Notes under the pieces: generated by a model
Told to the model about the DNA's origin: nothing
What the model saw: the letters and a program-made list of their open reading frames with translations, nothing else
The model's database searches: none
Translations under genes and position numbers: made by a program
Part shown: positions 1-8,543 of the stretch, one piece after another
Layout: the number at the start of each line of letters is the position of its first letter
Numbering within the stretch: position 1 is the first letter of the stretch
NCBI GenBank assembly: GCA_003427395.1
Contig: BFEA01000350.1
Location: forward strand, 1,222,254-1,242,253
Reading direction: 5' to 3'
DNA: 20,000 nucleotides
Origin: Chara braunii
Lineage: Eukaryota > Streptophyta > Charophyceae > Charales > Characeae

Positions 1-290
1 GGGGGCAAGGGTGCGGGGGCCGGGTTTGCGGGTCTCGGATGCCGGGGGGTCGGGGGTCCGTGCAAGGAAAGGAGGTGGGGGTCCGGGGCCCGGGTCGGCG
101 GGGCGCCGGGTTTCGGGGCCGGGGGGAGGGGGGTTGCGGGGCTGGGGCGGCCGCGGGCCTGCCCAGCGGATCGCGGGGGTCGACGGCCCCCGCCGCGGGG
201 GTCCGGGGGTCGACTCCCCACCGCGGCTTCCGCCCCGGGGTACCCCAGGTGACAACCCTGCCCGTAGTTACCCGACCTGGCATGCCTCCT
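1..290. repeat. G-rich low-complexity DNA
   Basis: The plus strand is very G-rich, with repeated runs of four to six G separated by short CCGG, TCGG or TTGCGG spacers. Around 175-235 there are two GGGGGTCGAC blocks facing C-rich partners, so both G-quadruplexes and GC hairpins look possible. Long reading frames here consist of Gly, Arg, Pro and Ala only and are composition artefacts. Composition changes sharply at about 250. Confidence 0.7.
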
Positions 291-1083
291 ACTCACTATG
301 CCCGAACAAGTATCTCAGGTCCTCCAGCGCAATGTACTTGTCCTTTACGCATATGCGACAATAGTAGATCAGGTCGGCAAGCCTCAAACAATCTACCCAG
401 CCAGTAGCGTCGATCAAGTCTCTCAGCGTCTCCTCATCCAGGGGTCCCCACCCCACACAGATCGCGTAGTACACCTCTCGAAATCGAGGCGCTATTCCTA
501 ACCGAAGCGCGTACAGCGTGTGGTTAACTGCTCTATTCAGACAGTTTATGTTTCCGTAAGTCTACTCTACGACAAACATAGGGAGAACCAACCTCCAGCT
601 CTCTACAGGATGGCAGACTGGGTGCGGAGGCCCAATTACAATTCGGACGGTGTAGGGTCTGTCTCCCGCAAAAGACGTCAGTCGCCATCTCACTATCTAC
701 TCCGCTAAGGCTTCATATCTCCACCAACCTCTGCTAACACCAGCAAGTGTCAACCCTATCTCTATATCCTGTGTTTTGTCAAACACAAGATGCCCTATTC
801 CCTCCAGTCGTCGGGAATCATCGAATCCTCTATCCTCTGTAATCACCGTCCACAAGAAAACCCCTTCCGCCAACCAATTACCGGAGCGTTGAATCGGCAC
901 ACTAACTATTTCCTCTAAGCGTACCGGAAGTGGCACATCGTATCCTACCGCTGTCTCTCTCGGCCCCATCAGCTTTCTCACCCTATAGGATTCTGATCCT
1001 CGTGTCAGTACATATGCCAACCATACATCCGCATCACTCCCCATTACGTCATCCACCTCTATCTCTTCCCTTCCAGCTCGCAC
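289..1083 (-). pseudogene. broken ORF of unknown family with IGPP motif
   Basis: One minus-strand frame of about 265 codons runs from a GTG at 1083 to a TAG at 289-291, broken only by TAG at 697-699 and TAG at 562-564. The codons on both sides of each stop read as ordinary mixed protein, so I join them as one decayed gene. Visible landmarks are an acidic N-terminus (REEIEVDDVMGSDADVW), a YVLTRGSESYRVRK stretch, VIGPPHP near the middle, and a C-terminal helical-looking segment rich in Leu, Tyr and Cys. Both stops are TAG, as expected from CAG to TAG. I recognise no domain. It lies downstream of other broken minus-strand segments and was probably transcribed with them. There may be weak relatives on the plus strand at 9170-9400 (IGPP) and 10245-12650 (YVL..Y.VR). 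Confidence 0.5.
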
Positions 1084-1100
1084 ATACTCATTGGCCTACA

Positions 1101-1714
1101 CTAATCCCTCTCGGTGTCTACCATATCCACATCTCCATCCTCATCTATTCCCTGTCCCCAAGGGATAGCCTCCTGTCCCTCGGCCTGGGGAAGGTGTCCC
1201 CAACCGTCCTCCAACTGCACCTCTCCACCTGCCTGCTCCTCACGATCGTCTAACGCCAGATCTCCCCAGCCCTGGTCCTTATCGCCCCAAGGCTCTACGT
1301 CATCAAAATCCTCTCACTCTCTATCCTCAGCGTACCACCCAAGGTCGTCGACCTCCGGGTACACTCGCTGATAATACTCCTCAATCTCCCAGCTCGAGAT
1401 GAGGTGGCTCGGTCTCCCCTCGCGAGTCTCAGCCAATAGCTGACCTACTCCAGCTAGCCGCAGTCACTCTCCTGGCCGGCAGGTCAAGTGCCACTCTGCC
1501 TAGCGCTACTTTCTCGGGCGGTCTAGGCCATCTGGCACTGTCGATCTGGAGCTCGACCCTGTCTGCCTGCTCTATCATCAGACTTTCTCTCTGCTAACCG
1601 ACCTAATAACAGGACTCTATCAGTCACTACCTCTCACTCGTACTGTCGTCGGGATAGCTCTCCCAATCAACAACTTTCCTATCCGTAACGACTCCTCGTG
1701 CTACACGCCACCTC
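1101..1714 (-). pseudogene. frameshifted acidic coding remnant
   Basis: No single long frame survives here, but three frames in turn read as protein. At 1625-1735 the frame gives VVTDRKVVDWESYPDDSTSE. At 1455-1600 another frame gives VELQIDSARWPRPPEKVALG followed by a basic stretch. At 1101-1463 a third frame begins QLLAETREGRPSHLISSWEI, continues through EEYYQRVYPEVDD into a long Asp/Glu/Trp-rich tail, and ends at TAG 1101-1103, with an in-frame TGA at 1314-1316. The order and the small gaps suggest one ancestral protein with at least two frameshifts. No known domain is recognised. The acidic tail resembles the one encoded just upstream at 1715-1984, so the two may be an internal duplication. 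The start is unknown. Confidence 0.4.
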
Positions 1715-1984
1715 CTAGACTCGGAGGACAACTCCTATCCTGGGAAAGTGTGCGTCAGTGTCGTCGATCTCCTCATCACTCTCAGAGCCAACCCAGTCAG
1801 GCTTCCAGGCCTCCTCCTCGTCACCGTCGTTGATCCAGTCCTCGTCGTCCTCCTCATCCTCCAAGCGATACGGACGAAGCCCGATCCCCTGGTAGTAGCG
1901 CACTAGCTGATAGTCGCGGATCAGGGGCTGTCCAGCGTCCTCGCTCCACAAGCTCCCCCAATCCTCCGAGAAGAGTCTACCTAT
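1715..1984 (-). pseudogene. acidic ORF segment (YYQ plus Asp/Glu tail)
   Basis: This frame is open from an in-frame TGA at 1985-1987 to a TAG at 1715-1717. No ATG is available; a TTG lies at 1951. It reads GQPLIRDYQLVRYYQGIGLR and then a strongly acidic stretch (LEDEEDDEDWINDGDEEE) with scattered Trp. The acidic part may be a disordered interaction region, but that is a guess from composition. Downstream the protein sense continues in another frame (SESRRWRVARGVVTD), so a frameshift near 1720-1735 ended this frame. The pattern G.P..I, a charged helix, YYQ and then an acidic tail recurs at 1101-1463. Family unknown. Confidence 0.45.
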
Positions 1985-2256
1985 TCAAGTGATGACTCCG
2001 GCCCCGCCCGGAGCTCACGATCCAGCCAATCCCACACGTACGAGGGTGGCGACACTCCTCTCTGACAGTCCTCCCCTAAGGAGCGGACCAACTCTATCAG
2101 CTGGACCCTCTTATCTCCCCAGCGAATGCCCCAAGTCGCGAGGGAGTAGTATATGTAATGAAAGTCGAGACTCCCCCTAGCGAAGAACTCAAGCTCTCTG
2201 TACGCGTGGTAAGTCTCAACTATGCCTCCTACCCCCCCGAAGACCGAATCTACCAC
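1981..2256 (-). pseudogene. unrecognised ORF segment, Trp/Tyr-rich
   Basis: A 91-codon minus-strand frame starts at a GTG (2256) and stops at TAG 1981-1983. It reads as ordinary soluble protein (ETYHAYRELEFFARGSLDF, YSLATWGIRWGDKRVQLIEL, PSYVWDWLDRELRAG). It overlaps the end of the 2216-2519 segment in another frame, and the protein sense appears to pass from that frame to this one near 2260. This is therefore better read as the middle of a frameshifted gene than as a separate gene. No known domain. The helix-rich WGDKRVQLIELVRSLG part could pack as a small helical domain; this is inferred from the residue pattern only. Confidence 0.4.
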
Positions 2257-2519
2257 AAAAGAGGGGAGGATCGCCCCTGATATCGAGAGGAGGTCCCCCG
2301 TGAAGCAAGGTCAACGGGTCTTGCCCGTCGTTTGCATGTAATGCGTCAACCTCTTGCTGCATATAGCGTAGGGCTCTATCGATAATCGTGTTGGTCCCCA
2401 AGACCACAAGACTCAACGCAGCCTCTTTAGCCACCTCCTCCGCTAAGTATAGGTAAGCCCTCACTAGGCCGTCTGTCAGACCTCCATACTCTCCCTTCAG
2501 GTGTTCTCTGTGTGTCCAC
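2216..2519 (-). pseudogene. unrecognised ORF segment, downstream half of an interrupted gene
   Basis: Below the repeat block the minus frame reads WWTHREHLKGEYGGLTDG, then RAYLYLAEEVAKEAALSLVV and on through MQQEVDALHANDGQDPLTLL. It continues in the same frame for about 100 codons before a stop at 2216-2218. Above position 2530 the same open frame runs into the repeat block (PFTTSGPFRIF), which is repeat DNA rather than gene. Removing the repeat block and one flanking duplication places this frame in phase with the segment at 3143-3330, so the two are probably one ancestral gene. The Ala/Leu/Glu-rich stretch looks helical. I do not recognise the family. Confidence 0.45.
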
Positions 2520-3157
2520 CATAAGCTGTTATCAGGTAGTTGAAAATTCAGGAATGAAAATTTTGAAGTGAGAGTTTTGGGCAGTCTGAAAATCCTGAAT
2601 GGTCCTGAAGTGGTGAAAGGTCCGAAGACCCTGAAAACCACCTGTTTAGGCAGGTTGCATCCTGAAGTGGTGAAAGGTGTTCTGAAGTGGTCAAGTGAGA
2701 GTTTTGGGCAGTCCGAAAATCCTGAATGGTCCTGAAGTGGTGAAAGGTCTTAAGACCAAGAAAACCACCCTTCACCATGCAGCCTGCCTAAACAGGTGGT
2801 TTTCAGGTCAGGTTGCATCCTGAAGTGGTGAAGGGTATTCTGAAGTGGTCAAGTGAGAGTTTTGGGCAGTCCGAAAATCCTGAATGGTCCTGAAGTGGTG
2901 AAAGGTCTGAAGACCATGAAAACCACCCTTCACCACTTGAGGATGCAGCCTGCCTAAACAGGTGGTGTTCAGGGTCTTCGGAGCTTTCACCACTTCAGGA
3001 CCATTCAGGATTTTCATACCTAAATGACCCTGAAGTGGTGAAAGGTCTGAAGACCCTGAAAACCACATGTTTAGGCAGGCTGCACCCTGAAGTGGTGAAG
3101 GGTGGCCTGAAGTGGTGATGAAAACTACGACTGTTGTTAACCTTCTCTCGTGTCCAC
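2504..3157. mobile_element. repeat-rich insertion with flanking imperfect 15/16-bp duplications
   Basis: Positions 2520-3142 are built from repeats of TGAAGTGGTGAAAGG-type blocks. Three direct copies of a longer unit begin near 2563, 2682 and 2841. Each contains GTTTTGGGCAGT, TCCTGAATGGTCCTGAAGTG and AAAACCACC(TGTTTAGGCAGG). Inside copies 2 and 3, parts reappear inverted (GCCTGCCTAAACAGGTGGT, CACCACTTCAGGACCATTCA), so hairpins are possible. The block is flanked by TTCTCTGTGTGTCCAC (2504-2519) and TTCTCTCGTGTCCAC (3143-3157), which look like a diverged target-site duplication. It encodes no transposase. A non-autonomous retroposed or foldback element is likely; local slippage duplication is the alternative. 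Confidence 0.55.
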
Positions 3158-3330
3158 AGCCAAACATCTGACGATAGGAAAACAGACCTCCACCGGAACT
3201 GTCTGTCATGCCAATCAGTGCGTCGCCCGGGGAGCGTGAACTCTACCAAACCTCCCTCTATGAGCTCCGGGGGCCCTATCTCCCATGCACGGTTGACCTC
3301 GTACACCTCTATGGCCTTGGATTGCAACAT
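3143..3330 (-). pseudogene. unrecognised ORF segment, upstream half of an interrupted gene
   Basis: The minus-strand frame from a start-like codon at 3330 reads AIEVYEVNRAWEIGPPELIE, GGLVEFTLPGRRTDWHDRQF, then a Trp-rich stretch, and reaches SSDVWLWTRE at the flanking duplication before running into repeat DNA. The mix of hydrophobic and charged residues is gene-like and the reading stops being protein-like exactly where the repeats begin. With the insertion removed, the frame continues into the 2216-2519 segment. No domain is recognised and no promoter can be defined. This may be the 5' end of the minus-strand gene chain that runs leftward to 289. Confidence 0.42.
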
Positions 3331-3404
3331 CCGACTAGCTACCGTACATGGGGGGAACCCTATAGCGTCTGGGAGGGGGAGTATGGAGGCAAGGAGACTT
3401 TATA

Positions 3405-3475
3405 ATCTTAAAAACATTTCGGCAGCGCTTCGCCTCCCCCCGTAGGGATGGGGTTCGAGAGGCGATCCCTAAATA
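3405..3475 (+). repeat. GGCAGC..C6 dispersed motif, copy 1
   Basis: GGCAGCGCTTCGCCTCCCCC, followed by CGTAGGGATGGGGTTCG, sits in AT-rich DNA. Two further copies lie at 5038-5095 and 5219-5275. The C6 run can pair with the following GGGATGGGG, giving a short hairpin. It is probably part of an untranslated or LTR region of a repeat family. No gene is seen at 3331-3900. Confidence 0.6.
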
Positions 3476-3574
3476 AATGCTGGCTATCTATGTCCTAAAC
3501 GGCCCCTACTATAACCGAGATGACTATAGCGCAAAATTTCTGGTTCGAATTGGGCTAACGAGTCTTCTATTCAA

Positions 3575-3614
3575 GTTCCCTCGAATAGTAGGCGCGTGCA
3601 CAATTCGAGGGAAC
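3575..3614. repeat. perfect 12-bp inverted repeat
   Basis: GTTCCCTCGAAT (3575-3586) and its exact reverse complement ATTCGAGGGAAC (3603-3614) are separated by 16 nt. This can form a stable hairpin or cruciform. Its role is unknown. Confidence 0.75.
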
Positions 3615-3736
3615 CCTGCCTACTGTGCTCCCGTGTGCGTCTTCGTCTCACAAGGGTTGCAAACAGCTAAGGTACCTATCAAATACCCGACTGGTAATCT
3701 TTACCCAATTTTTTAAAGCTATTTTTGATTTTTAAA

Positions 3737-4500
3737 CCACCAGTCCCTCCGCCAGTGTTAGGAAATTACGTTGTCCTGGCCAGTACTCGAAGTTTTCGGG
3801 GTTCGGACACAGGGTCGGCGATGTCCCAAAAATCGTAGTTTTTTTTTGTCGTGCACGAAAGAAAAATGAAAAAAAAAAAAAACCTTTGTACTGCAATGAT
3901 GTCGGGCAGGGTAGTGTAGGAGGTCGTGCTCACAGTCTTGAATGCATCTTACAAAAAAAACGGTCACATTCTGAACTTGTTAGGTTTTTTTTTTTTTTCT
4001 CTTTTGTTTGTTATGTGTCCCCTGCCAATGAGGCAGGGCGGAATCCGTTATCTGCTCTAACTGTGTTTCCTCATATGATTGTAACCCTGATGTATCCAAC
4101 CGTTTTCAAGGCCGAATCCGTGTTTCCATTTTTTCTTTCTTGTTTTTTTTTTCTGGAATCTGACAATCTAAATCCGTCATTTGCTCGAGCTGTGTTCCCT
4201 CAGAGGATTGTGACCCTGATCACACTGGCAATTGCGGGAATGTACCTTGCCATTTTCACCGCCAAATCCGTGTTCCTGTCTGTTTTTTTTTTTTTGAGTT
4301 TCTAGCCTCTGACAACCTGGCCACGGGGCTGAGATGCCCTCACTGAGGGCACACTCACACTAACACTTCCGAAAATGTATACAGTTGCAATCACGTCCAG
4401 AGCTTTGTTTTTTTTTCTTGTTTTGTGAGTTTTCACGGCCGCAACTTTTTTTTTTTTTTTTTTTTTGTTCTTCCCATTAGAGTACCATAAAGAAATGGAG
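3737..4500. repeat. T-rich region with an imperfect tandem repeat
   Basis: This non-coding stretch carries many T runs (for example 4446-4466, 21 T) and A runs (near 3870-3890). Two imperfect copies of a unit of about 135 bp lie at 4033-4165 and 4168-4300. Both contain AATCCGT(T/C)AT(C/T)TGCTC, ATTGT(A/G)ACCCTGAT, TTTTCA, AATCCGTGTT and a final T run. No coding potential is seen. Confidence 0.6.
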
Positions 4501-5030
4501 TGGGACCCAGGCTCGACAAAACTCAGAGCGCTGTGAAAATCAGGGTCGGCAAAAACAGGCTCGGAGGTACTAGTGGTTTAAGGAATATTTAAAATTTAAA
4601 TTAGAGAAAAAATTGAAATCAATGCCGGAATTGGGGTACCTTGGTCCCAGTATTTAGGGACGGGTTGAAAAGTGCAAGACGGAGTTTGACTCGAACGTTC
4701 CTCTTTTTCCAAACTTTTCTATGAATTTTTATTAATTTATCTGCAAATAATTCAAAAAATTCAATAAAATCCGAGAAAATCCATTTTCTTTTCCCAATCC
4801 TTAAAGGACCCAATTTAGTTGCTACTCGCAGTTCCCGGCTAACTTTTCTCTCTTGATCCCACCTAATCTAAAATTTTCTAAATTTTATCGAATTTTAATT
4901 AGAAAAAATTTACAAAAGCCGAAATAATTCTTTTTTTTACTTCCTCTTCGTTAGGGGTAGGGTTTTGCCTTAGTGTTTCAACTTTTCTGATTTATTCTTG
5001 ATTTGAATAATTTTTTGGTGAATTTAGAAA
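4501..5030. other. AT-rich non-coding stretch
   Basis: No gene, RNA or clear repeat is seen, only AT-rich sequence with short reading frames. A TTAGGGGTAGGGTTTTG string near 4953 resembles sequence in the LTR at 5431-5929 and may mark an older copy. Confidence 0.5.
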
Positions 5031-5035
5031 AATTT

Positions 5036-5280
5036 TGGCAGCATTTCGCTTCCCCCCGTGCGGATGGGTTTCGGACGAAGCCCTCAACAAGTGCTATCGG
5101 ATGCAGAAAAATAAGAGAAATAATCTAAAAATTGTAAACATATTTTTACTAAATTTTTAATTATTTTTATCTTTTTAATTAGCAAAAATTCAAAATTAAA
5201 TAAAAATTTCCAAAAATTTCTGCAGCGTTTCCTCTCCCCCCCATGGGGAAGGGGTTCGGGGAAATTGTCCCGTAATTCAT
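5036..5280 (+). repeat. GGCAGC..C6 dispersed motif, copies 2 and 3
   Basis: Two more copies of the motif start at 5038 (GGCAGCATTTCGCTTCCCCC) and near 5221 (TGCAGCGTTTCCTCTCCCCC), about 183 bp apart. Each is preceded by AT-rich AAAATTT DNA and followed by a GGG(A/G)..GGGTTTCGG-type run. The spacing and shared flanks suggest a degenerate tandem unit. The rest of 5281-5430 is AT-rich and empty. Confidence 0.6.
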
Positions 5281-5445
5281 TGCCAAAAGGAGCCCGTGGA
5301 GCAATTTTAAACAATTAAAATTCAAAAAAAAACTATTTTGAATATTTTTTACTAATTTTTATTAATAAAAATAATTAAAATTTTCAAAAAATACAAGATT
5401 TTAATGCATTTGTGAACACCCTAAAAATTCTGTTTTGCTATAATA

Positions 5446-5477
5446 TTAGGGGTTGGACTCGCCTTCTAAACCCCTAA
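5446..5477 (+). repeat. TTAGGGGT hairpin in the LTR
   Basis: TTAGGGGT (5446-5453) and its exact reverse complement ACCCCTAA (5470-5477) flank a 16-nt loop. The same arms recur at 16737-16761. Confidence 0.65.
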
Positions 5478-5537
5478 TTAGGGTTTCACCTAATTAGGGT
5501 TTCCCCCAATTAGGGTTTTTCTAATTAGGGTTTTAGG
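5470..5537 (+). repeat. tandem AATTAGGGTTT repeats, telomere-like words
   Basis: Four copies of AATTAGGGTTT, spaced about 17-18 bp apart, alternate with short C-rich or T-rich linkers. The words resemble TTTAGGG/TTAGGG telomere repeats, but the spacing is wrong for telomeric DNA. CCCTAATTAGGG is palindromic. Confidence 0.7.
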
Positions 5538-5929
5538 ATCTTGCGCGCGCTTCCACGCTCACCACAAACCCCCGATTACCATAAGAATTTTTTTTTGTGT
5601 TTCTCGTAGGTTCAGGAAGAAAATCTATTGGATTTTTTATTTATTTATTTATTCCTTAATTTTAAATAAAATTACAAATAAAGTCAATTTTTATTTTTTT
5701 TCCTTTTCGTTTCTCTATCTGTTTGACCCCGCCGTTTCTTCAAACATCGTCCGTTTTTCCCGACCAATGTCTCGAAATGTCGGGAAAAATATTTCGGACA
5801 ACTTTGATCCGGGTGTTTCCCCCGAATTTCACTTCTCTTTTCCGTATTTAATAAAAGGAAAACAAGAAATTTTAAAATAATAAATAATAAAATTAAAAAA
5901 ATTGATTATCTCAAAATCCAGCTGTTACA

Positions 5930-6950
5930 ATTTTTCAAATGGGGTTTTAAAATGTTCGCCTTGCCGAGAGGACGAACTTTGCCCCTGGGGCGGCTCGTAC
6001 GAAAATGCGCAGATCGGAAGTTATCAAAGAAAAACAGATTAAATAAATAAATAAATTATCAAAATTCAAGCTAATCAAGGGAAATCGATCTAATCGGGCT
6101 AATTAGCGATCAGCTAATCAGCACGCGCACCCTCGTTGATTGGGGAAGACCGCGGCCTTGGGGGTGTTGTTCCCCTCCCGACAACGGCGTCAAGTTGTGA
6201 GGAGACCCGGGAAGAGGTCACCTGCTGTTCGCTTAAGTCATGGGCTACGGCGCCTGTCACTTTGTCGCGCCCGCTTCCGAGGTCCTCAGCGACCAGCAGG
6301 GATGTGGGGGTCGCACTGCCTGTCGCACCCCAATTCACACATATTCTGAAGTCCTCATTTGATCATAAATACAAAGAGGGCAATTAACATCGAAATGAAA
6401 TGCCCTTAGTCGGCCAGAAGTCCTGGAATAGAGTTTGAAACCGTTCTTACAGTGCTTGTCAAGAGTTTCAAATCTGTTGGGATTCGTTCAGTAGTAGTAT
6501 AGAAGATCAGAATGGAATCGACGAGAGTTTTTCAACGGTTCAGCAATCGGGTCCAAACAATTGACAACATTAAAACATCTTTCCGCAGCCGACATGTATC
6601 ACCTGGAGGCTAGGACCAACATAAAGACGTTATTCTCAAACTGGTCTGGCTTGTGTCGTGGACTCGTTTCAGATTGGTTACTCACAGAACAATCAAACAA
6701 AATTGATGTTAACATACACGCAATAAATTAAGTTCCTTACCGAGGGCGATTCAAAGATGAACAAACGAGACAGTTAGTGGGGCTGAATTTTTACTGTTCG
6801 TTATATTACTCAGAAAACTCAGCTTAAACCCTTTTTGTTGCCTGTTCTCTTGGACACGCTCCCCTTTCTCTCTGATTTTTGCTGAAGGCCAAGTGTTACA
6901 CCCAGTGGCCAAGCACGGTAAGACTCAATTTATCTCACATATTGCAGGCA
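5930..6950 (+). other. non-coding leader with a GC-rich island
   Basis: I see no gene. Positions 6110-6340 are GC-rich within AT-rich flanks, but their short frames do not look protein-like. Immediately after the proposed LTR end at 5929 there is no recognisable tRNA-complementary primer-binding site. Confidence 0.45.
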
Positions 6951-6956
6951 ATGGGG

Positions 6957-7165
6957 CTCTGACCCTAAGTGAAGGTCGAGATCAACACGCTGTTGTCGTC
7001 TCATATTCAATTATCTATTCTTAACCAGCACACACATTTGAGGGCAGTAGTGCTCTGACCCTAAGTGAAGGACAAGGGTGGCACGTCGCTGCTGATCTCA
7101 TAAGTTTTTTTTTGCCGATCACATAAGTTGCAAGTAACAGCGTCCTGACTCTAAGTGAAGGCCGA
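6957..7165 (+). repeat. three-copy repeat of about 93 bp
   Basis: CTCTGACCCTAAGTGAAGG occurs at 6957 and 7053, and a diverged copy (TCCTGACTCTAAGTGAAGG) occurs at 7143, so the spacing is 96 and 90 bp. Each is preceded by a GGCAATG/GGCAGTA/GTAACAG-type stretch. A weaker relative may lie near 6880. It is non-coding. Confidence 0.7.
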
Positions 7166-7216
7166 GCGTTGCATTCACTAACCACGCACAATGAGATTTC
7201 TTTTATTCAACGGAAT

Positions 7217-7924
7217 GCGCGCCCAAGCCTGATATTGTTATTTAAGTGCGCGCCCATGCGCGCCCAAGCTTGGCATTGTTGTCTGAGTGCGCGCCCAGTC
7301 TCAGTTTGACCGATAGAGTGCACGCCCATGCGCGCCCAAGCCTGATATTGTTGTCTGATTTCGCATCCAGTCTCAGTTTGACCGATAGAATGCACGCACA
7401 TGCACGCCCAGGCTTTGTAACACTATTTGAGTGTGCGCCTATGCGCGCTCGTGCTTGATATTGCTTTTTGAGAATGCGTTCATGCGCGCACAAGCTTTGT
7501 ATCACTATTTAAGTATGTGCCCATGCGCGCCCGTGCTTGATATTGCTTTCTGAGTATGCGCATGTGCGCGCCCGTGCTCGATATTGCTTTCTCAGTATGC
7601 GCCCATGCGCGCCCACACCCGGCATTGATTTTTGAGTGCGCGCCCATGCGCGCCCATGCTATGTATGGTTATTTGAGTGTGCGCCCATGCGTGCCCATGA
7701 TCAGAATTGATATTTGAGTGCGCACCCAAGCTATGTACCGCTATTTGAGTGTGCGCCCAAGCTATGTACCGCTATTTGAGTGCGCGCCCAAGCTATGTAT
7801 CGCCATTTGAGTGCGCGCCCATGCGCGCCCAGGCTACGCATCGCTATTTGAGTGCGCGCCCAAGCTCGACATCGCTACTTGAGTGCGCCTATGCGCTCTC
7901 ATGCTCGGTGCGTGCTTTATTGAG
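7217..7924 (+). repeat. minisatellite of 41-bp and 31-bp units
   Basis: About 19 head-to-tail units fill this stretch. A short unit is 31 bp: GCGCGCCCAAGC, then a variable TATGTAT-type centre, then GCTATTTGAGT. A long unit is 41 bp because the 10-bp word GCGCGCCCAT is present once more at its start. Most units are long, and short ones cluster near 7724-7815. The GCGCGC and TGCGCGC runs alternate purine and pyrimidine. The long frames on both strands through it are repeat artefacts. Confidence 0.9.
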
Positions 7925-8230
7925 ATGATGACCCTAGAGCGATGGCCCTGCTAGTATGATCGAGTTGGACTGAGTACTTGTTGGATGGAATCTTGAGATC
8001 CGTTGATGAGATGATTTGACATCCTACTCCCGTTGATTTATTTCCTTGCTGATCAGTCACCGCGCTAGCACAATCTCGTGCAGATGATATTTCTCGTGCA
8101 CAGGGACCAATAGCAGTTCAGTCCCTAGACAGACGACCAGATCCAGTCCAGCCCCAGTACATTCAGTATCTATGACTGATCCATGTGCATGAGAAGTTTT
8201 ACCGATCAGCTTCTCCTAAGTTGCCGTTCC

Positions 8231-8460
8231 GCCAGGCCTATTCAGACGGGCTTTTTCTTCTGAGATTGCTGCTGTTCAGTTGGGCTCATTCAGGCGGGCT
8301 TTTTTTTCTGAGATTGCAGCTGTTCAGCCGGGCCCATTCAGGTGGGCCTTTCTCTCTAAGATTGTTGCTGTTCAGCCGGGCCCATTCAGGCAGGCCCTAT
8401 ATCGAGTTGCAGTTCAGCCAGGCCATTCAGGCGGGCCCCTACATTGAGTTGGTTGCTGAC
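8231..8460 (+). repeat. five-copy tandem repeat of 42-49 bp
   Basis: Units begin at 8231, 8280, 8328, 8376 and 8418. Each contains GGGC(C/T)CATTCAGGCGGGC, or a near match, and most continue with TCTGAGATTGCTGCTGTTCAG. The last two units are shorter. A plus-strand frame runs through it with a repeating Leu/Phe-rich peptide, but it stops soon after and lacks a gene-like flank. A C10 run lies at 8506-8515. Confidence 0.8.
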
Positions 8461-8543
8461 TACTATTTTCATGCATTGGAGGGAGTATTTATATTCACAG
8501 AAGCGCCCCCCCCCCTTTGTCTAAACTGACCCGTTATTGTTAG

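Larger units (their letters stand above)
5431..5929 (+). mobile_element. probable LTR of a Ty3/Gypsy-like element (left copy)
   Basis: The proposed limits are TGTTTTGCTATAATA at 5431 and CTGTTACA ending at 5929, following the TG...CA rule. The 3' part aligns with the reverse complement of 19590-20000. Shared blocks include CGC(G/T)C(A/C)CC(A/G)CAAA near 5560-5570, CAAAGTTG in opposite sense, GGTCGGG, and a common AT-rich run ending TTACA. The TTAGGGGT hairpin (5446-5477) and the AATTAGGGTTT repeats are inside it. The 5' limit is uncertain; the 3' limit is supported by two copies. If it belongs to the gag-pol downstream, it is the 5' LTR of a very large element. It could also be a solo LTR. 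Confidence 0.55.

Noticed and set aside
11-407. Plus-strand Gly/Arg/Pro frames at the left edge
   Set aside because: They are composition artefacts of G-rich DNA, with no domain.
2548-3209. Minus-strand frames rich in HHFRTIQDFRTAQNS
   Set aside because: This is repeat DNA read as protein. The same peptide recurs with each repeat unit and stops being protein-like outside it.
3530-3570. GGTTCGAAT at about 3543, resembling a tRNA T-loop/B box
   Set aside because: The flanking bases do not form a T stem, and no acceptor or anticodon arm can be built around it.
5084-5314. Minus-strand Phe/Lys/Asn-rich frame
   Set aside because: It is AT-rich DNA over the dispersed motif copies, with no protein-like pattern.
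7205-7505. Overlapping open frames on both strands (Ala/His/Arg-rich)
   Set aside because: They lie entirely in the 41/31-bp minisatellite and repeat with its period.
7217-7924. A CRISPR array
   Set aside because: Units are contiguous with no unique spacers, the repeats themselves vary, and the setting is eukaryotic retroelement DNA.
8185-8529. 114-codon plus-strand frame over the 48-bp repeat
   Set aside because: It mostly spans the tandem repeat, whose unit length varies (42-49 bp), so the frame is not conserved between units.
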